From Poindextera sp035604135 (GTDB lineage: Bacteria > Pseudomonadota > Alphaproteobacteria > Caulobacterales > Caulobacteraceae): a DNA stretch of 64,000 nucleotides. Positions within the stretch are counted from its first letter, which is position 1. The number at the start of each line of letters is the position of its first letter. Below the pieces are notes generated by a model. The model was not told the origin of the DNA and ran no database searches. It worked only from the letters and a program-made list of their open reading frames with translations. The translations under genes and the position numbers were made by a program. The stretch is taken from positions 15,205-79,204 of the forward strand of contig DATNJB010000056.1 of the NCBI GenBank assembly GCA_035604135.1, given 5' to 3'. Below are positions 49,298 to 58,632 of this stretch, piece after piece.

Positions 49298-50224
49298 ATG
49301 CGAGGGCTGCGTGGCGCACAAGCGATCGGCTGGTTGGCGAGCCTCGGGGCCTTATGCGCCGCCGCGGCAGCGCTCATGAGCGCCGCCCTCCCGCTGATAA
49401 ATTGGCCCGACCTGCTCGGCCGGCCGCTGCCGCGGCCGAGCGAGCGCGTCGCCTACGGGCCGGGCCCGTTGCAGTTCGGCGAGCTGTGGCTCCCCGCCGG
49501 CAAGGGCCCGTTTCCGGTGGTGCTGATGATCCACGGCGGGTGCTGGCGCTCCAACGTCGCCAAGCTCTCGATCATGAACTACGCCGCCAAGGACCTGGCG
49601 GCCCACGGGATCGCGGTCTGGAACATCGAGTATCGCGGCATCGACCGGCCGGGCGGCGGCTATCCCGGCACCTTCCAGGACGTGGCGGCCGGCGCCGAGG
49701 CGCTGCGCGGCGTCGCGGCCGCCCACCACCTCGAGATCGACCGCGTGGTCGCGCTCGGCCACTCCGCCGGCGGGCATCTGGCCTTCTGGCTTGCCGCGCG
49801 GCCCAGCCTGCCGCGCAGCTCCGTGCTCTGGAGCGCCCACCCGCTGCCCATCGCCGGCGTGGTCTCGCTTGGCGGACTGCCGGATCTGACCACCGCCGGC
49901 GAGGGCTGCGGCGAGGATTCAGTGAAGGGCCTCGTCGGCGAGCCTTCGCCCACGCGGCCCGACGTGCTCGTCGACACCTCCCCGGCGGTCCTCGAGGTCC
50001 ACGCCCGCTCGGTCGTCGTCAACGGCGAAGAGGACGGAATCGCGCCACCGCCGATGGCCCGCGCCTTCGTCGCCAAGATGGCCGCCCGCGGCATGCGCGT
50101 GGATGAGGTCGTGCTGCCGGACACCGGCCACGTGGAGCTGATCGCGCCCGGCGCGCGCGGCTGGGAGACGGCGGTCGCCGAGACCCGCATACTGCTCGGG
50201 CTTCCGCCTCCCGCCCGGCGCTGA
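49298..50224 (+). CDS. Alpha/beta hydrolase, membrane-anchored or exported esterase
   Basis: The 308-residue product has an N-terminal hydrophobic helix (about 8-30), then an alpha/beta hydrolase fold: M-I-H-G-G-C-W (oxyanion hole), A-L-G-H-S-A-G-G-H (Ser nucleophile), D-x-I-A near G-E-E-D-G, and D-T-G-H-V-E-L for the His. The HGGxW and GHSAGGH pattern matches the BD-FAE/kynurenine formamidase-like group. ATG 49298 is used; a TTG at 49283 is possible. It is followed 42 bp later by the CoA-transferase gene. Confidence 0.88.
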   Translation: MRGLRGAQAIGWLASLGALCAAAAALMSAALPLINWPDLLGRPLPRPSERVAYGPGPLQFGELWLPAGKGPFPVVLMIHGGCWRSNVAKLSIMNYAAKDLAAHGIAVWNIEYRGIDRPGGGYPGTFQDVAAGAEALRGVAAAHHLEIDRVVALGHSAGGHLAFWLAARPSLPRSSVLWSAHPLPIAGVVSLGGLPDLTTAGEGCGEDSVKGLVGEPSPTRPDVLVDTSPAVLEVHARSVVVNGEEDGIAPPPMARAFVAKMAARGMRVDEVVLPDTGHVELIAPGARGWETAVAETRILLGLPPPARR

Positions 50225-50266
50225 AAGCCGCTTGCGCTCTGCGGCGGCGCCGCCGATGAAGACGCC

Positions 50267-52522
50267 ATGAGCGCGTTCGAAGGGGTAAAGGTCCTTGACT
50301 GCTCGCAAGGGCTGGCCGGCCCGATGGCCGCAATGCACCTTGCCGATTTCGGCGCGGAGGTCCTGAAAATCGAGCCGCCCGATGGCGACTGGGCCAAGGA
50401 CCGGCCAGGCTATCTCGCCTGGAACCGCAACAAGGCGCTTCTGCCGCTCGATCTCGCCGCCGCCGAGGATCGCGCTCGCTTCGATCGCCTCCTGGCCGCG
50501 GCCGACGTGCTGGTCGTCGACCACGGGCCGACCGCGCTGGCGGCGCTTGGCCTCGAAGGCGAGCGGCTGACGGCTGCGCACCCGGGGCTCGTTCATCTCT
50601 GGACGCCGCCGTTCGGGACCAGCGGGGACTGGAGCGAGCTTCCGCCGCACCACGCCATGCTCACCGGCCTGTCGGGCGCCGCCTGCCGCCAGGGGGCCTA
50701 CGTCGATCAGCCGGTCTGGCACGTCGCTCCGATCGTCCACTACGTCCAGGCGCTGCTCGCCGCCGGTGCGGCCGCCGCCGCGCTCTACGAGCGCGCCTCG
50801 ACCGGCGCCGGCCAGACCGTGGTGGTCAGCGGCCTGCATGCCATGGCCGAGGTCGCCTGCCCGATGGGCGCGCTCGACGAGATGTCCTTCTACCGCGGCA
50901 GCCCGATCGGCGGCTCGCTCAGCTACCGCCTCTATCAGTGCGGCGACGGCGAATGGCTGTTCCTGGGCGCGCTCTTCTCGCACTTCTTCTACGCCGCGCT
51001 GGACGCGCTCGACCTCCTGGGCGGCGGCGACATGGTCGACATCGGCGCGGCGGTGCAACGGAAGCTGATGAGCGGGCCGCGAGACCACTGGTTGGCGCAG
51101 TTTCGCGCCCACCATGTCCCGGCCGGCGCCGTCAACCGCCGCGAGGATTGGCTCAAGAGCGAGATCATCCAGGCGAACGGGCTGGCCGTGGCCCTCGACC
51201 ATCCGAGCCTAGGCACCGTCGAGATGCCGGGCGTGGCGGCAAAGCTCGAGCGCACGCCTGGCGCGGTCGTGCGGCTGCCGACCCCGGCGACCGAGGACGA
51301 GATCGCGGCTTTCTCAGCTGCGCCTGCGCGGCGCGCGCCCGGGGCCGCGCGCAAGTCCGCCCCGCTCGCCGGCGTTCGCGTGCTCGACCTCGGCACCGTC
51401 ATCGCCGGCGCCTATGCCGCCTCGATCCTCGCCAACTTCGGCGCCGACGTGGTCAAGGTCGAGTCGCCCGAAGGCGATCCCTTCCGCTCGGGCGGCGGCG
51501 GGTTCATCAACTACAATCGCGGCAAGCGCGGCCTTGGCCTCGACCTCAAGGCGCCGAAGGGGCGGGCGCTCTTCCTCGACCTCGCCAAGGGCGCCGACGT
51601 CGTGCTCGACAACTATCGCCTGGGCGTGCGCGAGCGGCTGGGCGTGGACTATGCGGCGCTGGCGGCGGTCAACCCGCGCATCATCTCGTGTTCGGCCAAC
51701 ACCTACGGATCGAAGGGCTCCGACGCCCGCCAGCCCGGCTTTGACGCGGTGCTGCAGGCGATGAGCGGCCAGATGGCCGCCCAGGGGGGCGGACCAGGGG
51801 ACGACCCGGTCTTCCACTCCATCCCGGTCAACGACGTTGCGACGGCCGCGCTCACCAGCTTCGCCATCATCGCGGCGCTCTACGCCCGCGAGCGGACGGG
51901 CGAGGGTCAGAACGTCGAGACCAGCCTCGCCGCCGCCAGCGCCTCGCTGCAGTTCGGCGAACTCGTCGCGTTCGAGAGCGCGCCGGCGCCGCTGCTGGGG
52001 TCGCGCGACTGCATCGGCGCCTCGGCGCTCGATCGCTACTACCGCTGCAGCAACGGCTGGCTGACCCTGGGCTGTACAGCTCCTGCGCACGCCCGGTCGC
52101 TCGCCGCAGCGCTCGGTCACGCCGAGTGGCTCGAGCGCTGGCCGCCGACGCCGGCGCTGGCCGAGCCGCGCGACGGGCCGCTCGCAGCCGAGGTCGCGCG
52201 CGCCCTGGCCGAGCTCGAGCGGGACGCGGCGGTCGAGATGCTGGCGGCGACGGGCGTGCCCTGCACGCCGGTTCTGCGTGGCCATGAGACGCAGCGCAGC
52301 GATTTCTTCTGGGAGAACGGCTACTACGCGCTCTATGCGCATCCGCGCGGCGGCGAGCTCATCGGTTCGCGCGGGTTCGCCGCCTTCAACGGCAAGAACG
52401 CCAGCTTCGACCGCCTGCACCCGGGCCTGGGCGAGCACGGCGCCGAGGTGCTGCTCGACTATGGCCTGCCGCGCGAGCGCATCGTCGAGCTCGCGCAGGC
52501 GGGCGTGATCTTCCGCGGTTGA
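50267..52522 (+). CDS. Fused tandem CaiB/BaiF-type CoA-transferase
   Basis: The 751-residue product has two class III CoA-transferase domains, about 1-345 and 366-751, in a single chain. Each starts G-V-[KR]-V-L-D-x-[SG] and has the A-D-F/N-F-G-A-[DE]-V-[LV]-K-[IV]-E-[PS]-P-[DE]-G-D segment. In the second domain the catalytic aspartate is Asp523 (P-V-N-D-V-A). The equivalent position in the first domain is His158 (I-V-H-Y), so the N-terminal half probably does not form the acyl-enzyme intermediate. Class III transferases normally work as intertwined dimers, so this chain may be a built-in dimer with one active half. The neighbours suggest an acyl-CoA or bile-acid-like role. Confidence 0.9.
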   Translation: MSAFEGVKVLDCSQGLAGPMAAMHLADFGAEVLKIEPPDGDWAKDRPGYLAWNRNKALLPLDLAAAEDRARFDRLLAAADVLVVDHGPTALAALGLEGERLTAAHPGLVHLWTPPFGTSGDWSELPPHHAMLTGLSGAACRQGAYVDQPVWHVAPIVHYVQALLAAGAAAAALYERASTGAGQTVVVSGLHAMAEVACPMGALDEMSFYRGSPIGGSLSYRLYQCGDGEWLFLGALFSHFFYAALDALDLLGGGDMVDIGAAVQRKLMSGPRDHWLAQFRAHHVPAGAVNRREDWLKSEIIQANGLAVALDHPSLGTVEMPGVAAKLERTPGAVVRLPTPATEDEIAAFSAAPARRAPGAARKSAPLAGVRVLDLGTVIAGAYAASILANFGADVVKVESPEGDPFRSGGGGFINYNRGKRGLGLDLKAPKGRALFLDLAKGADVVLDNYRLGVRERLGVDYAALAAVNPRIISCSANTYGSKGSDARQPGFDAVLQAMSGQMAAQGGGPGDDPVFHSIPVNDVATAALTSFAIIAALYARERTGEGQNVETSLAAASASLQFGELVAFESAPAPLLGSRDCIGASALDRYYRCSNGWLTLGCTAPAHARSLAAALGHAEWLERWPPTPALAEPRDGPLAAEVARALAELERDAAVEMLAATGVPCTPVLRGHETQRSDFFWENGYYALYAHPRGGELIGSRGFAAFNGKNASFDRLHPGLGEHGAEVLLDYGLPRERIVELAQAGVIFRG

Positions 52523-52532
52523 AGGGATCGGG

Positions 52533-53504
52533 ATGGAACTGGACACGCCGAAAACCGCCAGCGACGCCATCGCCCAGGCGCGGACGCGCATCGCACCGTT
52601 CGTGCACGTGACGCCGGTGATGACCAGCCGCCGGCTGAACGCGATCACCGGCGCGGAGCTGCACTTCAAGTGCGAGAACTTCCAGCGCGCCGGCGCCTTC
52701 AAAGCCAGGGGGGGGTTCAACGCGGTCATGTCCTTGAGCGACGCGGAGGCCGCCGCCGGGGTCTATACCCACTCGTCCGGCAACCACGGGGCGGCGCTGG
52801 CGCTGGCGGCGCGGACGCGCGGCATTCCCTGCTATGTGGTTATGCCGTCGAACGCGGCCGAGGTGAAGCAGGCGGCCGTGGCGGCCTACGGGGCTGAGAT
52901 CCACTTCTGCGAGCCAACGCTCGAGGCGCGCGAGGAAACGGCGAACCGCGTCGGCGCCGAGACCGGCGCGCGGATGATCCATCCGTATGACGATGAGTTC
53001 GTGATCGCCGGGCAAGGGACGGCGGCGGCGGAGCTGATCGAAGCGGTCTCCAGGCTCGATATCCTCACCGCGCCGATCGGCGGGGGCGGGTTGATTTCCG
53101 GGACGGCGCTTGCCGCAGCCCGCGCCTCGGGGCCGAAGATCCGCGTCATCGGGACGGAGCCGGCCGGCGCCGACGATGCGGCGCGCTCGTTCGCGGCCGG
53201 CGACCTTATCCCGCTGACTGCGTCCGCGACGATCGCCGATGGGCTGCGGGCGTCGCTCAGCAAGCGGACGTTTGGCGTGATCAGCCGCCATGTGACCCAG
53301 GTGCTGACCGCGTCGGAGTACGCCATCGTCGACGCCATGCGGCTGATCTGGACATCGATGAAGATCGTGGTCGAGCCCTCCGCCGCCGTGCCGCTGGCCG
53401 CCATCCTCGAGCACCGCGACGCCTTCGCCGGCCGCCGCGTCGGCGTCATCCTGACCGGCGGCAACGTCGACCTCGACGCGTTGCCCTGGATGCGGGGCGG
53501 CTAG
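52533..53504 (+). CDS. Threonine/serine dehydratase-like PLP enzyme
   Basis: The 323-residue product is a fold-type II PLP enzyme. Lys57 in A-G-A-F-K-A-R-G-G is the Schiff-base lysine (S/A-F-K-x-R-G), S-S-G-N-H-G-A-A-L is the substrate/phosphate motif, G-G-G-G-L-I-S-G binds the PLP phosphate, and a Gly-rich end V-I-L-T-G-G-N-V-D closes the domain. There is no C-terminal ACT domain, so it is like catabolic threonine dehydratase, serine racemase or hydroxyaspartate dehydratase. It lies 10 bp after the CoA-transferase gene and converges on the beta-lactamase-like gene with a 4-bp overlap. Confidence 0.9.
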   Translation: MELDTPKTASDAIAQARTRIAPFVHVTPVMTSRRLNAITGAELHFKCENFQRAGAFKARGGFNAVMSLSDAEAAAGVYTHSSGNHGAALALAARTRGIPCYVVMPSNAAEVKQAAVAAYGAEIHFCEPTLEAREETANRVGAETGARMIHPYDDEFVIAGQGTAAAELIEAVSRLDILTAPIGGGGLISGTALAAARASGPKIRVIGTEPAGADDAARSFAAGDLIPLTASATIADGLRASLSKRTFGVISRHVTQVLTASEYAIVDAMRLIWTSMKIVVEPSAAVPLAAILEHRDAFAGRRVGVILTGGNVDLDALPWMRGG

Positions 53505-54637
53505 AGCGCCAAATAGATCGCGTCCCGCACCGCGTCGGGGAACGGGCCGCTCATGCCGGCGATGGCGGTGTTGGTGACGATGACCACCGAGAGCGCGTTG
53601 GACGGGTCGACGAACCAGCTGTTCCCGTAGACGCCGCCCCAGCGCCAGGTCCCTTTGGGCTGCGGCCCGCCGCCGATCGCCGGGTCGGTGACGATCGACC
53701 AGCCGAGGCTGAAGGTCGCGCCGGGACCTAGCACCATCATGTTGCCGATTGCGTCGGTCGATAGGGCGTCCACGGAGCTCTTGCCGATGACTGGCGCGCC
53801 GCCCTTGCGGATCGCTTCGAGGAAGGTGAGGAAGTCCGGCGCCGTGCCGCTCATTCCGCCGCCGCCGGAGGGGAAGGATGCGGGGTTGAACATCCGGTCA
53901 GGCGCATACGAAAGATTGCCCGGCCCGAACGGCACCAGGTGATGGGCGCCCATCTTCACCGGCGCGGGCGACCCGTCGGCGTATGCGGTCGCCAGCCGAT
54001 CGCGCGCCTGGACCACGAAGCTGGTGTCGTCCATGCCGAGCGGTCCGGTCACGCCCTCACGCATGACCTCCGCCAACGGCTTGCTCATCGCCTTCTCGAT
54101 CGCCGCGCCGAGCACGTCGTAAGCGACCGAATAGGCCCAGGCCGCGCCCGGCGGAAAGGCCAGCGGGACGGAGGCGATGCGCTTGAGGTTGTCCTCGAAC
54201 GTGCGGCCGGGAATGTCCATGCCGTCCGAGATGTCGGCCTGCTCATAGGCGCCGCCGGCCGGCTCGAAGAAACGGTAGCGTAGGCCAGACGTGTGGGTCA
54301 GCAGATGGCGGATGGTGATGACCGGCTCTTCGCCGCCGGCGAGCTTCGGCCGGAAGTCGGGCAGGAACCTGGTCACCGGATCGGAGAGCGCCATCACGCC
54401 GCGCTCGATCAGCGACAGCGTGAGCACCGCCAGCAGCGGCTTGGTGAGCGAAGCGAAGCGGAAGATGGTGTCGAGCGCGACCGGCCTTCCGGCTTCCCGG
54501 TCCGCCATCCCGAACGCCCGCTCGTAGGCGCGCTCGCCGCCCCTGGCGATCATGACGACGCCGCCCACGATCTTCTTCGCCGCCAGCGCCTCGTCCAAAA
54601 CGGCGTCGAGCGTCTTCGTCATCGGCCCATCGGTCAT
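53501..54637 (-). CDS. Serine hydrolase of the beta-lactamase family
   Basis: The 378-residue product is a class C-like serine hydrolase. S-L-T-K (Ser63-Lys66) is the nucleophile motif, W-A-Y-S-V-A-Y-D supplies the second-motif tyrosine, and W-G-G-V-Y-G-N-S stands in for the K-T-G motif. No signal peptide is visible, so it is more likely an esterase or peptidase than a secreted beta-lactamase. ATG 54637 follows GGAGG at a good distance; an upstream frame start at 54763 gives an unlikely leader. It is divergent from the first acyl-CoA dehydrogenase (124 bp). Confidence 0.88.
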   Translation of the reverse strand: MTDGPMTKTLDAVLDEALAAKKIVGGVVMIARGGERAYERAFGMADREAGRPVALDTIFRFASLTKPLLAVLTLSLIERGVMALSDPVTRFLPDFRPKLAGGEEPVITIRHLLTHTSGLRYRFFEPAGGAYEQADISDGMDIPGRTFEDNLKRIASVPLAFPPGAAWAYSVAYDVLGAAIEKAMSKPLAEVMREGVTGPLGMDDTSFVVQARDRLATAYADGSPAPVKMGAHHLVPFGPGNLSYAPDRMFNPASFPSGGGGMSGTAPDFLTFLEAIRKGGAPVIGKSSVDALSTDAIGNMMVLGPGATFSLGWSIVTDPAIGGGPQPKGTWRWGGVYGNSWFVDPSNALSVVIVTNTAIAGMSGPFPDAVRDAIYLAL

Positions 54638-54761
54638 GCGTTGTCCTCCGCCTTGGTCAGCCAGAAACCCCCTGGCCCTCGGTGCGTCAACGTTCCCCAC
54701 TTCCGCTCGCCCGTTGCCGTGATCGTGTGCGAGCGCCAGAGTGGCTGACGGGAGCAAAGGC

Positions 54762-55892
54762 ATGCAATTCAGCTTTACCAGCGAGCAGCAGGAGTACCGG
54801 TCGGTCTTGCGCCGCTACTTCGAGGACTCATCGCCGACGTCCGAGGTGCGGCGCCTGATGGAGACCGACCAGGGGTGGGAGCGCGAGCGCTGGCGCGACC
54901 TCAACACCCAGCTCGGCCTCTGCGGCGTTCACGTGCCCGAGCCTTACGGCGGGCAGGGGTTCGGCATGGTCGAGCTCGGCCTCGTGCTCGAGGAGATGGG
55001 CCGCGCGCTGGTCTGCGCGCCCTATTTCGCGTCGGCCGTGCTGGCGACGACGGCGATCATGAATGCCGCCACGAGCGCGCAGAAGGACGCGCTCCTGCCC
55101 CCCCTTGTGCTCGGCGAGACGGTCGCCACCCTGGCGTTCGCCGAGCCAAACGGGCGCTGGGACGCAAGCGGCGTCGAGACGACGGCCACGCCCGCGGGCG
55201 GCGGCTTCCGGCTCGATGGGGTGAAGAGCTTTGTGCTCGACGGGAGCGCCGCCGATCTGCTCATCGTGCTGGCCCGCGCGCCGGACTCGACTGGAGACGA
55301 GGGGCTGTCGTTCTTCAGCGTGCGCGCCGATGCGCCAGGCCTCGAGCGCCGACCGCTGAAGGCGCTCGATCCGACCCGCAAGCTCGCGCGGCTCGAGTTC
55401 CGCGCCGTCGAAGCCGAGCTCCTGGGCGAGCTCGGCGCCGCCGCCGCGCCCTTCGCCAAGACGCTGACGCAGGCCGCCGTCGCTTTGGCGAGCGAGATGG
55501 TCGGCGGGGCCGACAGGCTGCGCGAGGACGCCCTCGACTACGCCGGCCTGCGCATGCAGTTCGGCCGCCCGATCGCCTCGTTCCAGTCGATGAAGCACAA
55601 GCAGGCCGACATGCTGCTCGAGGTCGAGCTGGCCAAATCGGCCGCCTACTACGCCGCCCAAGCGGCGGACGACGACGTCGATGACCTCCCGGCGTTCGCC
55701 TCCCTCGCCAAGGCGGCGGCGTCGGAGGCCTACCTGCAGACCGCCATCCACGCGATCCAGATCCACGGCGGCATCGGCTTCACATGGGACAACGACACCC
55801 ACCTCTGGTTCAAGCGCGCCAAGAGCTCCGAGGTCTTCCTGGGTGACCCGACCTGGCATCGTGAGCGCATGCTGCAGGCGTGGGGGCACTGA
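54762..55892 (+). CDS. Acyl-CoA dehydrogenase (FadE-like, likely heteromeric partner)
   Basis: The 376-residue product is an acyl-CoA dehydrogenase: helical N-domain, central A-F-A-E-P-N-G-R-W-D beta region and C-terminal helices with Q-I-H-G-G-I-G-F-T-W-D, the FAD-binding Q-[IV]-x-G-G-x-G segment. Where many homologues have the catalytic Glu, the context here is not clear. In steroid-degrading actinobacteria and proteobacteria such dehydrogenases form alpha2beta2 complexes of two different subunits, and the next gene is a second dehydrogenase overlapping by 1 bp. That arrangement fits a two-subunit enzyme. Confidence 0.9.
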   Translation: MQFSFTSEQQEYRSVLRRYFEDSSPTSEVRRLMETDQGWERERWRDLNTQLGLCGVHVPEPYGGQGFGMVELGLVLEEMGRALVCAPYFASAVLATTAIMNAATSAQKDALLPPLVLGETVATLAFAEPNGRWDASGVETTATPAGGGFRLDGVKSFVLDGSAADLLIVLARAPDSTGDEGLSFFSVRADAPGLERRPLKALDPTRKLARLEFRAVEAELLGELGAAAAPFAKTLTQAAVALASEMVGGADRLREDALDYAGLRMQFGRPIASFQSMKHKQADMLLEVELAKSAAYYAAQAADDDVDDLPAFASLAKAAASEAYLQTAIHAIQIHGGIGFTWDNDTHLWFKRAKSSEVFLGDPTWHRERMLQAWGH

Positions 55893-57175
55893 TGGCCGAA
55901 GCGACCACCATGACCGAACCCACCGAAGAGTCCATCCGGGCCGAGGTCCGCGCCTGGCTCGAGGCCAACTGGAACCCCGATCTTGGCCTCATCGAATGGC
56001 GCAACAAGGTGATCGACGCCGGCTGGGGCGCGCTGACCTGGCCCAAGGCTTGGCACGGCCGCGATCTGCCGCCGGCGCTGGCAGCCGTCGTCGATCAGGA
56101 GATCCGCCGCATTGGGGCCGTCAACGTCGCCCGCGCCGGCGTGCGCAACCTCGCCTCCCAGACCCTGCTCGCCCACGGCACGGATGCGCAGAAAGAGGCG
56201 TTCCTGCGCCCGAGCCTGACCGGCGAGTACAGCTGGTGCCAGCTTTTCAGCGAACCGGGCTCCGGTTCCGACCTGGCCGGCGCCATGACGCGGGCGGAGC
56301 TCAAGGGCAACCGCTGGATCGTCAACGGCCAGAAGGTCTGGACGACCAGCGCCCACCACGCCGACTGGGGCTTACTCCTGGCACGGACGAACTGGGACGC
56401 CCAGAAGCACCAGGGGCTGTCCTACTTCCTGCTCAATATGCGCCAGCCGGGCGTCGAGGTCAGGCCGCTCCGCCAGATGAACGGCCACGCCTCGTTCAAC
56501 CAGGTGTTCTTCACCGACACCGAAGTCCTGCCCGAACATCTGGTCGGCGAGCTGGGGGGCGGCTGGACAGTGGCGACCACCACGCTGATGCATGAGCGTC
56601 GCGGCGCCGATGGCACGGGCGGGGCGGCCGCGGCCGGTCCAGGCGCCGAACGCAAGGGCCGCATCTACGACGAGGAGCGCGCCGAGGCCGCCATCGCCAA
56701 CGAGCCCTACCGCTGGTACCCGCAGCGCGCCGGCCGCGTCGACCTTGTGCTCGCTCGCGCCAAACAGACCGGCAAGATCAACGACCCGGTCGTCCGGCAA
56801 GAGATCGCCAAGCTCCTCATCCTCGCCCGCTCGGCGGAGTGGACTGCGCGCCGCGCCCGCGCCGCCCAGATTCAGGGCCGCCCGCAGGGGCCGGAAGGTT
56901 CGCTCGGCAAGCTCGCCGCCAGCCACGTCGCCCGCGCCGCCGCCCGCGTCCACACCCTGATCAGCGGCGCCGACGCCATGCTCTCGGGCGAGGATGGCCC
57001 GGACAACGGCATCATCGCCGAGATCCTGATCTCCGTCCCCGCCGTCTCCATCGCCGGCGGCACCGACGAGATCCAGCGCAACATCATCGCCGAGCGCGTC
57101 CTGCGCATGCCCCGGGAGCCCGGCAGCGCCGACGACCGTCCGTTCAGGGACGTGCCGAAGAACCTGGCGGGGTAG
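55892..57175 (+). CDS. Acyl-CoA dehydrogenase (second subunit-like)
   Basis: The 427-residue product is an acyl-CoA dehydrogenase with Q-L-F-S-E-P-G-S-G-S-D-L-A-G in the beta-domain, N-G-Q-K-V-W-T-T-S-A-H-H-A-D, L-A-S and a C-terminal S-I-A-G-G-T-D-E-I-Q-R-N-I-I-A-E-R-V-L family end. An unusual insertion rich in Gly/Ala and Arg (about 248-275, T-G-G-A-A-A-A-G-P-G) interrupts the middle. Its ATG overlaps the stop of the preceding dehydrogenase as TGATG. Together with the CoA-transferase and hydratase genes it points to breakdown of an unusual acyl-CoA such as a branched or steroid side chain. Confidence 0.92.
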   Translation: MAEATTMTEPTEESIRAEVRAWLEANWNPDLGLIEWRNKVIDAGWGALTWPKAWHGRDLPPALAAVVDQEIRRIGAVNVARAGVRNLASQTLLAHGTDAQKEAFLRPSLTGEYSWCQLFSEPGSGSDLAGAMTRAELKGNRWIVNGQKVWTTSAHHADWGLLLARTNWDAQKHQGLSYFLLNMRQPGVEVRPLRQMNGHASFNQVFFTDTEVLPEHLVGELGGGWTVATTTLMHERRGADGTGGAAAAGPGAERKGRIYDEERAEAAIANEPYRWYPQRAGRVDLVLARAKQTGKINDPVVRQEIAKLLILARSAEWTARRARAAQIQGRPQGPEGSLGKLAASHVARAAARVHTLISGADAMLSGEDGPDNGIIAEILISVPAVSIAGGTDEIQRNIIAERVLRMPREPGSADDRPFRDVPKNLAG

Positions 57176-57359
57176 GGCCCTGGGCGGACCGGGGACCAGC
57201 CGACCCCGGCCACAACGGCCCGATCACCTAAGCCGGCCCGGCCGTTCCCGGCCTCGTTCCACCGCCGTGGTCCGAAGACGCCGCCCGAGGCTTTCATTCG
57301 AAGTCCGTTTGGGCAAAAGCTCTCGGAGCTTCGCCCAACGTGAAAGGGCATGGGTGACA

Positions 57360-58559
57360 ATGAACGCCGCCGATATCCGTACCCGGCTGGGCGTACGTCC
57401 CGTTATCAACGTCTCGGGAACGATGACGTCCCTGGGCGCTTCCATCGTGGTCCCCGAGGCAGTGGAGGCCGTCGGCGCCATCCTCCTCGAGTTCGTGGAG
57501 ATCGATGACCTGCAGCGAAGGGCCTCGACCGCGATCGCGCGGCTCTGCAACGCCGAGGCGGGGTTCGTCACCGCCTCGTGCAGTGCGGGGATCACGCTGG
57601 GCGTGGCCGGCGCCATGACGGGCGGCGACCTTGCCGCCATCGAGCGCCTGCCCGACTCGACCGGCCTGAAGAACGAGGTCCTGATCCTCGCGGGCCACAT
57701 GGTCTCCTACGGCGCCCCGGTCGAGCAGGCGATCCGCCTCGCTGGCGCGCGCGTCGTCCCCGTGGGCCAGGCGACCTCGGCCCACGCCTACCAGCTCGCC
57801 GGCGCCGTCAGCGAGCGCACGGCGGCAGCCGTTTATGTCGTGTCCCATCACACCGTGCAGTACGGCATGCCGCCCCTGACGGAGTTCGCGGAAATCGCCC
57901 ACAGCAAAGGCGTACCCGTCATCGTCGACGCCGCATCGGAGTATGATCTGCGCGGCATGCTCGCCGCAGGCGCCGATCTCGCGCTTTACTCCTCGCACAA
58001 ATTCCTCGGCGGCCCGACCGGCGGCATCGTCGCCGGTCGCCGCGACCTGGTTCGCGGCGCCTTCCTGCAGAACAGCGGGATCGGCCGTGGCATGAAGGTC
58101 GGCAAGGAAGGCATCGCCGGGACCATCGCGGCGCTGGAAGCCTGGGAGCGGCGCGATCATTCCGCGGTCCGCGCGCGCGAGACGCAGGCGCTGCATCTGT
58201 GGCGGGACACCCTGCAGGGGCGGCCCGGCGTAACCACCGCCATCGTTCCCGACCCCACAGACAACCCCCTCGACCGGCTGCACGTGGCCGTGGAGCCTGC
58301 CGTCGCGCACATCACGGCCTGGGACCTGGCGGACCGGCTTGCCTCCGGAAGCCGCCCGGTGATCGTGCGCGACCACGAGATCGAGCACGGCTATTTCCTC
58401 ATGGACCCCTGCAACCTCCATCCCGGCGAGGAAACCATCGTCGCGGCGAGGCTCGTCGAGGAACTGGACCGGGCGCTCGCCTCGAACGAGATCATCGCCA
58501 CCTCCGTGTCGGAGCGGCGCGCCCGGCGCGCCCGCGCGCGCCTGGCCTGGCCGGACTGA
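57360..58559 (+). CDS. SelA-like PLP-dependent aminotransferase/lyase
   Basis: The 399-residue product is a fold-type I PLP protein of the SelA / D-glucosaminate-6-phosphate ammonia lyase-like group: R-P-V-I-N-V-S-G-T-M-T-S-L-G at the N-terminus, V-P-V-I-V-D-A-A-S-E-Y-D (Asp binding the pyridine), and S-S-H-K-F-L-G-G-P-T-G-G with PLP lysine Lys214. SelA proteins proper need a selenocysteine system, which is not seen here, so it is more likely a lyase or racemase. It is 184 bp downstream of the dehydrogenase pair and probably has its own promoter. The start at 57360 matches the family N-terminus. Confidence 0.82.
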   Translation: MNAADIRTRLGVRPVINVSGTMTSLGASIVVPEAVEAVGAILLEFVEIDDLQRRASTAIARLCNAEAGFVTASCSAGITLGVAGAMTGGDLAAIERLPDSTGLKNEVLILAGHMVSYGAPVEQAIRLAGARVVPVGQATSAHAYQLAGAVSERTAAAVYVVSHHTVQYGMPPLTEFAEIAHSKGVPVIVDAASEYDLRGMLAAGADLALYSSHKFLGGPTGGIVAGRRDLVRGAFLQNSGIGRGMKVGKEGIAGTIAALEAWERRDHSAVRARETQALHLWRDTLQGRPGVTTAIVPDPTDNPLDRLHVAVEPAVAHITAWDLADRLASGSRPVIVRDHEIEHGYFLMDPCNLHPGEETIVAARLVEELDRALASNEIIATSVSERRARRARARLAWPD

Positions 58560-58632
58560 CGGCCGAAGCGGCCTCCCGTAGAGGGTCCGCCAGGTCTATG
58601 ATCGCCGCTCGCCAACGGCGGGATCGGGCCGC

